A stretch of DNA of 64,000 nt from Cladorhizidae sp. MBARI D1340-BT2. Its lineage: Eukaryota > Porifera > Demospongiae > Poecilosclerida > Cladorhizidae. The stretch spans positions 39,264,286 through 39,328,285 of the forward strand of contig JAQNBH010000017.1 of assembly GCA_028752905.1 (NCBI GenBank). Reading direction: 5' to 3'. A program made the position numbers and the translations under genes. The notes under the pieces are model-generated. The model was not told the DNA's origin. It saw only the letters and a list, made by a program, of their open reading frames with translations, and did no database searches. Of this stretch, positions 54,858 through 64,000 are shown piece by piece; position 1 is the first letter of the stretch; every line of letters begins with the position of its first letter.

Positions 54858-57800
54858 TTTTATTTTATTTTTATTTTTATTTTATTTTTTATTGCTTTAC
54901 ATTACAGATATGTGATGATATGAGACATAACGAGATTGTTGAACTATGATTGTGCACTGAAGGACTACTAGCTAAAACTAGCATCCATTTAAGAATAAAG
55001 ATTAAGAGGGGATAACAATTAAATTTTAGAGACATACATTGAGAATAGAAGGTGGTGGTTGGTGTGAACATTTGTTGCAGGGGCAGACATAGTGAAAGGA
55101 ACAGGGATTTCCAGATGAAAAGTTACTCTTGAAGTGAGACATAAAACGAGTACAAACTTGCTTAATGAGAGTATAGGAAGTGAGCTCCATGTTTAAGGAC
55201 GGAAGTGAGTTCCTTAGTCTTGGAATCCGATTGAAGTAAAAGTGCCTGTGGGTGCTTGATCTTGTGTATGTGTGCTTTAGTTTAGCTGAGCCTTTTGATC
55301 GTGTATTACAGTTGGCGAAGGAAATGTAGTTGTTGATATTGAAGGTTGAGTTGACGTTCTTGAGGGAATTAATTAGAAGCTTGATGTCAGCCAGTTCGAA
55401 CTCCATCATTAGCGGAAGTATGTTGAGGTTTTCAAGGCGAACTTTGTAGTCAGATTGATAATCGTTGAGAATAAATTTGGTAGCTCTTCTTTGAATATTT
55501 TCCAGGCTTTAGTAAGGTTAGGGCGCCAAAGCTGGGAACAATAAATCAACCTTGATTTGATCAGTGATAAGTATAGGGATTTTTTGGCACTAACTGAGGC
55601 TGAAGCACTGAATTGACGGCGAAGAAGACCGAGCAATCTGTAGACCTTAGATGTCAGATAAAGGTAGTGTTCACTCCATGTTAAGTCTGTGGAAAGAATG
55701 ATACCAAGGTCTTGGTGTGATTTTTTGGTGGCGATGTCATGGGAACTAATGTTATAGTAAGTAGGGATGACATCTTTGTTTGCCAGGAAACTCAGGTGGA
55801 CGAATTTGGATTCATTAAAGGCGAGGCTCCAATTCTTACTCCAGTCAAAAATGGAGTCAATAATGTCCTGTTGTAGTAGATGCTTGTCCAAGACAGAGTT
55901 GATTGGGCGAAAGCACTTTGTGTCATCAGCAAAAAGCAACATGGAAGAGTTAGAAGTAGATAAAGGAAGGTCATTAATGAAAATAAGGAATAATAAAGTG
56001 CCTAAAATGCTGCCTTGAAGCACACCTGATACTACAGGTAGCAGGTCAGAATGCAGGTTATTAATGGTTACACATTGAGCTCTACATGCGAGGTAAGCTT
56101 GAAACCAAAGCCATTAGTTTCCAGTTATTCCTATGAGTCTAAGTTTTAACAGGAGTTCCTTATGTGGAACACTGTCAAAAGCTTTTTTGAAGTCCATATA
56201 AATAACATCTACCTGATTTTTCTTGTCATTGCACTCATAGATTGTACTAAAGAGAGTTAGAAGCTGCTGTAGGGTTGATCGCTGTTTCAGAAAACCAAAT
56301 TGTATTGCCGAGATGGAGCCAAGGATGGAATCTATTGCATTTATTATAAATAATTTTTTCCAGAACTTTTGAGACAGTGCAAAGGCGGGAGATAGGTCTG
56401 TAACTACTTACTTGGGATTTGTCGCCTGACTTGTATATGGGTGTGATGGAATGAGTACGCCACTCTCTTGGGAGTGCATGTTTGGAGAGTGTGAGGTTGA
56501 ACAAGTGTAAGAAATGTTCATAGAGCACTACTGCACATGATTTCGATATCTTTGGACCAATGCCATCTACTCCCAATGCTTTTTTGGTGTCTAAGGCTAC
56601 ATATACGTTAAAGTCAGTGATTGAGATATTCTCCAGAAAAGGGACCCGTTATCTTCAAGTAATGAAGTGGTAAAATTGCTGTTAGTAAACACAGAGTGGA
56701 AATAGTGATTAAATAGAGAGGCTTTAGAGTAGCCTGCTGAAGCTCTAGAAGAGCCATAGCTCACCGTGTGAGGAATATTGTTGGAGTCTGTTAGGGACCT
56801 CAAATATTTGTAGATGTTTGAGTTGTTTGAATGGGAAAGTTCATGAATCAGTTTGGACTCGTAGGCCGATTTAGCATACTTAAGATCATCTTTCAATTGA
56901 ATTTCTAACAGAATTATTTTGTCAAGTAGAGATTGGGTAGGATGGGATCTATTTCTTCTTTTCAGAGTGCGATGGCAATTGTACTTGTGCTGTAGATGTT
57001 TAGTAATCCATTTGTGACGTTGTTTTGCTCTTAATTTGACTTTGGGGGTAAACAGAGGCATAGCATTTAAAATGGCGTTTTCTATATAGGCCCAGACCTG
57101 CTCCACGTCTTCAGACAGTAAGCAAGAGCTGAAGTCAGCATAAGAGCTAAGGCAGAAAAAATCAGCCTTTGAGTAGTCATAAACCAACTTTGGAGTTGTT
57201 TTGGGTAGATGGGAGGACGAGGTGTTGACAAGGAAGGAGATTGGGAAGTGGTCAGTGGGGAATGGAACCTGGTCGTTAGATAGAACAGTAACATCATGCA
57301 CACGTACATCTTCATTAGTTAAAACCAAGTCTAATATGTTACCTTTAGTGTGAGTAGGTACTGTGACAAGCTGCATGAGATTGAGAGAAAACACAAGGTC
57401 GCAAAGAGATTGGAGTATGTTGTGGACCCTTTGAGGGCTGACCAATTTATGTCTGGAGCATTGAAGTCACCAACAAGAATGATAGAAGCAGAGAGTGCAG
57501 GAAGAGTATTTAGATAGTTGATCAGATTTTCAAGATAGGCGTGACTTGCATTTGGGGGAGAATAGACTAAAGTGAGAAGAATGGGATGCTGGAAACAGAA
57601 AGAGATAGTGATGACCTCAGGAGAACTTACAGGGAATTTCTTCCCTGACAGCTATCAGGACTCCACCCCCTCTAGTATCCCGGTCCTTTCTGAAAATAGT
57701 GAAACCTGTCTGGATGATTTCATTGTTATATATGTTGGACGAGAGCCAAGTTTCAGAGAAGCAGTAGATAGAATAGTCGGATGAGAGAATAAAAGATTGT

Positions 57801-57860
57801 AGAGAAGTAAGCTTATTTACAAGACTATGAGTATATTAAGTACTTGTAGAGACTTTAGAG
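54858..57860 (-). mobile_element. CR1/jockey-like LINE, near full pol, decayed
   Basis: About 3 kb on the minus strand: AP-type endonuclease (CFSETWLSSNIYNNEIIQ, RGGGVLIAVREEIP, VGDFNAPDINW; 57850-57450), linker, RT (DGIGPKISKSCAVVLYEHFLHLF..REWRTHSITPIYKSGDKSQ..YRPIS; QGSILGTLLFLIFINDLP; catalytic LLFADDTK), thumb and a C-terminal region ending CSFHYVCPCNKCS, then a (TTTTA)n-type tail at 54858-54893. ORF1 is absent, so the copy is 5'-truncated. Confidence 0.85.
55026..57850 (-). pseudogene. LINE endonuclease-RT polyprotein (frame-broken)
   Basis: At least five frames are needed: 57850-57450 (endonuclease), 57445-56597 (endonuclease end and linker, PTHTKGNILDLVLTNEDV), 56576-56247 (RT start), 56023-55409 (RT palm with FADDT and SHQDLGIILSTDLTWSEHY) and 55409-55026 (C-terminus, FNRIPRLRNSLP). 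Acts in target-primed reverse transcription in intact relatives; inactive here. Confidence 0.85.
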
Positions 57861-58084
57861 TGAGGCATTATTGAGACTGTTATTGATTCTGTTGTTTGTC
57901 TTTCTCTGTCATTAATTATTCCAATAATACCTTTATAAGATAGCCGCCCAAGTAACGAAACTTGCGTCGGTTACAGTGGTGACCCTAACGTGATCGTGGA
58001 AAATTAACCACGAGTAGCACCCACCTCAGTCCCCGAATCAACCTCGTCTCCTGCCTAAGGACTGGCAGAATCAGCCGCTGCCAC

Positions 58085-60185
58085 TGCCATATCAGCCATC
58101 TCCCTTAAGCTCCATACCTTCTGGCCCGCCGACACCGAGATCTGGTTCGCCCCCAGTTTGCTTTGCGGAACATAGTCACGGATGAAACAAAATATTACCA
58201 TGTCATCTCCTCCCTCGACCAATGCGTTGCTAACAGACTCCGAGCTTTCATCCTCGCACCACCAACTAACGATAAATATGTCTCCCTGAAGGAGGAGCTG
58301 CTCACCTGCTATGGCCTCACCAAGGCACAGAAAACAACCAAACTCCTTCATCTTGATGGCCTTGGTGACTGTCGCCCAACTGACCTGCTGGCTGACATGC
58401 TGTCCCTCCGGGGTAAGACTCCATGTCAGGGAAATCTCACCTGACAGTGGCAGAACCAGCAGGTGGTGTTGACAGCAGAACATAACTATCTGTATTAACA
58501 AGGGGACATATACATGCGAAAGAACAAGCCCGAACAAGCCACTGATGTGAGCAAACAAGCCACAACCACACCATAGACAACAAGCAAGAACACTCACCTG
58601 ACTGAGGAGCCTGTGACATGGGTTGACCCAAGTGAAGATGATTGGTCCAATCCACAGTTTGGCAAGGAGACCAGTGATGTCAAACTGAACTGATAGAAAG
58701 AGTATAAAAGGAGACTATGTATAAGATAGAAACACGCTACGGCCTATGCCCCAAAAAACTGATACCTGATTATGTTGAACTTTAAGAACTGTTGTAAGAA
58801 CTTGGATTGAGATTGTTGATAGTGTTGATTGACACTGTGTGTGTGTGATTCTCTATCTCTATTTAATATATAACATACTTGTTTCAAGTGGGTAGCCAGT
58901 ATCTCGGGGAGAGATACTGAGTTTGGCTTGGAATAAGATTTCTAGCAGGTGGCTAGGAATAGGTCCCAGGCATCGGACGAAAGTGTGGATCTGACTGAAC
59001 AGTTAAAGTGTCTGTTTCAGTAGAAGGACGACTTTCCAGTAGATGACATATTTCGGGAGCTCTTCTTGGAGCAACTCCCACATGATGTCAGAGATATACT
59101 TGCACCACTGGACTTGGAGACAATGCCAGCACTAGCTAAAGCAGCCGACAAGATCATGGAATCCAAAGCACGTTCTACACCACAACTCTCTGCAGTGCAA
59201 CAGCGACCCAAGCGACTACCTAGCTCCAAATCCCCCACTGCCTCCAGCTCAAACAAGGACTCTCCAAGCTTATGTTGGTACCACCACACCAAGTTCAGGG
59301 ATAATGCCAAGAATTGCAGGGCCCCATGTTCCTACCAGAGAAACACTACGACCAAACCACTAGTGGCAAATACGGCCGGTCAGAATTCAAATCGCCTCCT
59401 CTATATCTGGGACAAAAACTCCGGCCATCGTTTCCTCATCAATTCAGGTGCCGAAGTTAGCGTATTTCCAGTCTCTCCATCAGACCATTGATCTAGAGGT
59501 CGAGGCAAACCACTTGTAGCCGCTAATGGCACTTCAATAACCACCTATGGCACCAGCACGATGTCACTTAACCTGGATTTCCGCACTGTCGAGTGGAAAT
59601 TCACCCTTGCTGATGTGTCCAGGCCTATCCTTGGCCTTGACTTTTTCCGGGCTCATCAACTCATGATCGATGCTCACGGCCGCTGACTCATTGACTCTTG
59701 CTCGTATGCCAGCAGTGTACTCAAACCAAGTTCTTCCACAGCTCCCAAACTCTCTTCAGTCACATCCATGGACGAGTTCACCCACATCCTGTGAGAGCTT
59801 ACTACCTCCAACTTCTCCTCCACCTGGGTCAAACATGGCGTGCAGCATCATATCCCTATGAAGGGACCACCAGTGCATGCCCGGGCTCGACGCCTTGCAC
59901 CAGACAAACTTGCCATTGCCCGCCAGGCTTTTGCGCAGATGGAAAAGTTGGGGATTGTATGCCACTCCTCCAGCCCATGGGCTTCACCACTACACATGGT
60001 GCCTAAGAAATCTGGGGATTGGCGCCCCTGTGGTGACTACCGCCGTCTCAACAACATCACCATCCCCGACCGTTATCCGATCCCTCACGTGCAGGATTTC
60101 ACAGCTCTTCTCTCTGGTAAAACTTTCTTCTCCAAGTTCGATCTAGTTAAAGGCTACCACCAGATTCCAATGACCACCTACCAAT
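58085..60185 (+). pseudogene. Ty3/gypsy gag-pol, broken
   Basis: Gag: FALRNIVTDETKYYHVISSLDQ..LRAFILAPP..KY..LKEELLTCYGLTKAQKTTKLLHLDGLGD (58150-58380), interrupted at 58441-59018, then IFRELFLEQLPHDVRDILAPLDL..ALAKAADKIME and zinc-knuckle-like CWYHH...NAKNCRAPC (59270-59325). Protease HRFLINSGAEVSVFP (59425-59475), with N instead of the catalytic D, then a stop. RT start [66 protein letters not shown] (59857-60180), cut before the YxDD motif. Inactive. Confidence 0.85.
58441..59018. other. About 580-bp insert inside gypsy gag
   Basis: Separates two gag parts that are contiguous in the family. No coding capacity; it begins near TGACAGTGGCAG and ends near CTGTTTCA. It may be a solo LTR or a replaced segment; no target duplication recognised. 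Confidence 0.5.
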
Positions 60186-60189
60186 TATT

Positions 60190-60860
60190 ATGAACATGAA
60201 TTTATGTAAAATATTTTAAGCCAATTTTGTGTACTGACATGTTGAAAATAATTATTTACTAAATAATTTTTTATTAGCACTGTATCTATGTATGCTGAAC
60301 ATAGTTGTATTGCCAGGGGGTTTCTCCAGCTGTGCTTGAGAAGTAGTCCCTGAAGGCATCTTTCGTAGAAGCAGAAGACCGTGAATACCTAAAGATAAAT
60401 TGGACTTTATATAATGAACAAGGAACAAAGGAAAAAAACCTGTTGCTTCCAGCACATGGTAGGGACTCCATTCCAGTACACATGGCTCCTCGTCGATGGT
60501 ACAAATTGTTGATCATCCCATACGAAGGTTGAAGGACAGAGAGGTCTGCAAAATCATAGAGGATACAGAGATACCTAGAATTTTTTTAGCACTATACTTG
60601 AGAGTTGCCTGTAAGAAACCTGAGAGCGAGTGCCAACCTTTCACCTGTCAGGTATGGATTAACCTATACAGGTAACTTCTATTACTTATACTATGGCATA
60701 ATTTATTATAATATATACAAAGCTATAAGAGAGTCAAACTTCTCCTTAGACATCCTCAAATATCTGAAATGACTCTCTAGTTCAGACAACCTCATTTCTT
60801 GTAGGAGATTGTTATAATCTCCATGCTGTCTTCGGCGAGTGAATATTGGGCGTACCTACA
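60190..60860. other. No gene seen
   Basis: Short frames (67 and 76 residues, minus) without motifs. Confidence 0.5.
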
Positions 60861-60862
60861 TT

Positions 60863-62590
60863 AGACCCTGGCGGATTATGCTCGAATTTCTGCCTATTTT
60901 TCTTTCCTTTTATGCTCCTAATATTCACCTATTTTGCTTTTCATTCTACCTATTTTTCTTTCCTTTTATGAAATTATGCTCCTAATATTCACCTATTTTT
61001 CTTTTCAATATGCCTCTTTTTCTCAATTATGCTTTGACGAACAATTGTTACATCATTTAAAAAGAGAATATAGGCAATCAAGGATTCAAGATTCGAGACA
61101 TTTTAACAGTTAAATTATCTATAGACTATAGTTGTACTGTAACATAACAGAAAGTTGTAAGTAATCTTCCAAAGAAGTTTCTTGCTTCATAGAAAAGGTA
61201 TTGCTCAAAATTGAGAATGCACGTTCAGCTGCAGCTGACGAAGGCTGCACCAATAAGACTAATCTACATGTGTGAGTCCAGTTAGGCAATCTACCATTCT
61301 CCTCATGGCACTTCCACCACTCAATGGGGTCTACGCTATCCGAAACATCCTCAGCTGCTGCAAGATATTCAGGTAACACAGATTTTAAGCCATTAATCAC
61401 TTCTGTGTTCAAGAATGGGAAAACCCTAAGTGAATCAATATCAACAGCAGTTGGCTTGAGTTCATTCACTGAGATCTCTGTCAAACTTCTCCTTGAAGTA
61501 CGAGTAGGCAGGGACACAACAAGCTTTGGCGTAAGCTATCAGTTGGCACTCACGTGTAGAATTTCCTCCTGACAGATGCTTAGAGACTGCAGCCACATTT
61601 GGATAGTATTGTGACAAGACATGAGAATACAGAAGACTTAATCGCTGATAGGTAACTAACACTAATGGCCCATCACCTTCCAATGAGTATGTTGCCTTGA
61701 CGAACGGTTCCATTGCATCTACTGTTATAGATAGCTCCATTTTCAGTTTCCTACATGCTGCTTGATTGTCAATGATTTCCAGTAGTTTTCCAGTTGTACA
61801 TGGAGGTAAATCACTGCCATGCAGAAAATCAGGCACATCTCCAAACATGTCATGCAATTTGTGGATAACTTCAAACTTACTCAACCATCTGGTTGCTGAA
61901 TAGGTTGGAGTGGACAATCCATGCTGTGTCTTCCATGCAAGCCTTGACTTCGGACTGGCGAACAAGCTTATCCAAGCCTTTATGAACACATCTAAGATAG
62001 GTGTTTTCATTCTTTCTCCAACATGATCCAGAGTGTGCGAAAAATAGCCGATGTCCATTATCTTATTATAGATCACAGATATGGTCCTCATTACCACATC
62101 ATTCACTGATGCACGGTCCCTCATTGCTGCTATAATCAAATTAGAAGCAATTGACAGCTCAGTTGACAAAGTAGTTATTAGTTGCCTAGCAGATTTATCA
62201 GCCGACAAACACGCTGCTTGATAGCCCACTCTTTATCTATGTAACGTAGAACAATCACAAAGGCCTCACACACACATGGGTCGTTCCATCAAAAATGATT
62301 GCTACGTGTCTCCCACAAATATCTTGTTTCAGTTTACTGATTTCATCATGCAAGATGAATGGTATCAGACGATGATGGTGTGATGAATCAGATAGGGTAA
62401 ATGCATTTTCTTCAATTAGGTCCCTAAAGGCGTCTAACTTGCTGAGAGGAACACCTGCTTTTAGTAGAGCAGTCACTACATTCACTCTGTACATACGGGT
62501 AGAATCAGGTAATGTTACCAAAAAAATTGATCTACTTGTTTTTTCGGTTGCGCAGTCACCCCTCTCCTTGGTCAATTCATTGCACAAATA
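60863..62590 (-). mobile_element. hAT element, relative of the 26.9-30.5 kb element
   Basis: The left terminus TAGACCCTGGCGGATTATGC plus TCGAATTTC resembles the TAGAGCTCAATAAATTATGC plus TCGAAATTC end at 30518. A TATTTTTCTTTCCTTTTATG motif repeats at 60893-60990. The other end was not found within the window. Confidence 0.55.
61119..62587 (-). pseudogene. hAT transposase (broken)
   Basis: Minus strand: LLKAGVPLSKLDAFRDLIEENAF and ICGRHVAIIFDGTTHVC (62587-62260), a frame break at a TGTGTGTG run, then a 255-residue frame 62229-61462 (SADKSARQLITTLSTELSIASNLIIAAMRDRASVNDVV, YSATRWLSKFEVIHKLHDMFGDVPDFL, YAKACCVPAYSYFKEKFD). A last frame 61517-61119 carries ISVNELKPTAVDIDSLRVFPFL, WWKCHEENGRLPNW and HATC QPSSAAAERAFSILSNTF. 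Same protein family as 28240-30325. Two or three frame breaks; the least decayed member of this family here. Confidence 0.85.
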
Positions 62591-62599
62591 ACTGGGAAG

Positions 62600-64000
62600 A
62601 AATTAGCTACACTTATTTATATAAAAAGTATATTTGGGGTTGGCGATAATTGCCGCCCACCCGTGTGTAGACTTAGAAAGGGGAAGAACCTCTTTCGAAC
62701 GTGAAGTTGACCTGTAATGCACTGTATAAAAATGAATATATCAGAGCAAATATTCACTTGCTCTGAAACTTGAAACTCAACCTGCAGACACAGAGAAAAA
62801 AATATTTAAAACTCTGAAAAAATATACATTTTCAGCACTCTTCAAGCTTGGACGAGTGTCACCGATTCGATTCATGACATGTAAATGAACAGCACTTCAG
62901 TGGTGACAGGTTGTTAAGTTGTCTTCACCCACACCAGAGAGCATTTTTCTCTGGAGAACATTTTCTCTGGAGCTTTCATATTTCCTGCTGGTATGCAGTC
63001 TAATCAAGTATATTGTCACTTGTTTCTGGTAAAATATATTCATTATATTATTGCTTTACAAAATCAGACATGAACAACAGGAAAAAGACATAAGATTGTA
63101 AGTTGGGACTGAACAGAGCTACAATTTTATCACATGTTAACATTATTACATCATAGTCATATCATACCCACATCGAGTCAGCTGCTGCCACCCAATAATT
63201 GTTTTTATTTTAATTATTTTTTTTTTTTACAAATGCAAAGTAGAACTCGCACACCAAACCAAAGAAATTTTGGATGAGAAACAGTTGTAGCCTCTTGAGG
63301 TGTTGCCTGCATGGGGAACGAAATAAATGCAGCCACTCAGTTCTACTGCATAGCATGTAAATAAGTTGGGATATCAGCTTTGTCAAGACATAGTGATGCT
63401 GTATAGCACGTGTATAGGCTGGGATGTCGGCGACATAAAAGGGCAATTTTCGCAATTTTTTTTTGTTTCACTGCATCAAGAAATGGTCGTGGATCTGCAT
63501 ATAAGTAATTGGACTCATCTGGTACTGAAATTATGAAGTAGTGTGGGAGAATCAGGAGATATCAGGAGATATAAAAATGAATAAATTAAGAATTTCATGG
63601 GTTTTTTTCACACTCAACATTTTTTCCGTCCACTTGTTTACTACCTTAGCAAAGGATTCAAGGAATGCTCAAAGTTCTTTCTGTGCTAGCAGAGGCTGAG
63701 TCCATTTTGTAGGCAGCTAAGAAGCTTCCTAGACAAGTTGTATATAGCTGAGATATGAGCTATGGTGTTTGGGGCTTTAGCATCTGCCATTTAAAAAAGT
63801 GTGTCAAACGAATATGGGGAGAACTTGTGTATTCCCTGATTATGCATAGCAAACTACTACGCAATGCCAGTTGAATTATTCCCTGTATATATGTAGGAGT
63901 GATCAAGATGATTCTCAGTTTAGTAGTCTTCCAATGATCTCTATTAAGAAGTGCAAGAATGAGGTATCTGTCAGGTTTATGAGTGACATTTGACTTCTAC
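62600..64000. other. No gene seen
   Basis: AT-rich; a short TTTTCTCTGGAG repeat at 62945-62975 and a GAATCAGGAGATATCAGGAGATA duplication at 63549-63572. The minus-strand 81-residue frame at 63210 has no motif. Confidence 0.5.

Larger units (their letters stand above)
57861..60185 (+). mobile_element. Ty3/gypsy 5' fragment (leader, gag, protease, partial RT)
   Basis: The left part (57861-57976) ends ...GTCGGTTACAG and is followed by TGGTGACCCTAACGTG, an LTR end plus primer-site-like arrangement. Then gag, protease and the first third of RT on the plus strand; the sequence leaves the element right after GYHQIPM at about 60180. No 3' LTR in the window. Confidence 0.75.

Overview
This is a gene-poor, AT-rich, repeat-dense piece of an animal nuclear genome. 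The evidence is eukaryotic: long micro- and minisatellites, GT..AG introns, metazoan-type transposons (BEL/Pao, Ty3/gypsy, several LINE families, many hAT elements) and one type II Golgi-style glycosyltransferase. The mix suggests a marine invertebrate such as a sponge or cnidarian. I cannot name the species, and no bacterial-style operon, rRNA or tRNA gene was seen.

Layout. 0-1 kb: 24-bp satellite. 3.2-11.5 kb: a decayed minus-strand LINE whose endonuclease region has swallowed a GATA microsatellite and whose reverse transcriptase (RT) region was split by a complete, apparently young BEL/Pao retrotransposon (4879-11334: identical-length LTRs differing at one base, TSD TAAGG, tRNA-Tyr-type primer site, intact 1816-residue gag-pol). 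12.8-13.3 kb: a trinucleotide tract abutting a second copy of the same LINE (13.3-15.2 kb), followed by a candidate hammerhead-like motif. 17-18.6 kb: broken gypsy-type integrase with splice-site-like junctions. 19.1-19.5 kb: 51-bp minisatellite. 21.6-26.2 kb: a LINE split by a hAT element (TSD GTTGGGAG), then the C-terminus of a second LINE. 26.3-32.5 kb: a hAT element interrupted by another hAT of a different family (26911-30518, TSD CTGAAGGA). 33-35.6 kb: another hAT. 36141-40126: a hAT element with a perfect 8-bp TSD (GTTGTACT), an intron and a nearly complete transposase, inserted in a gypsy/minisatellite repeat whose uninterrupted relative lies at 49.7-50.4 kb.

41.7-43.2 kb holds the only convincing non-transposon gene, a fucosyltransferase-like type II membrane protein (minus), possibly frameshifted. 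43.8-47.1 kb: two hAT remnants, one carrying a gypsy 3' fragment with an LTR. 48.6-50.4 kb: a small inverted-repeat element and minisatellites. 50.4-53.7 kb: another hAT with a centrally deleted transposase. 54.9-57.9 kb: a CR1/jockey-like LINE (minus). 57.9-60.2 kb: a truncated gypsy gag-protease-RT. 60.9-62.6 kb: a further hAT relative of the 26.9-30.5 kb element.

The elements do not form a pathway. The value of the window is a layered insertion history that can be ordered from nested target-site duplications. Coordinates of decayed elements are approximate unless a TSD or TIR is stated.
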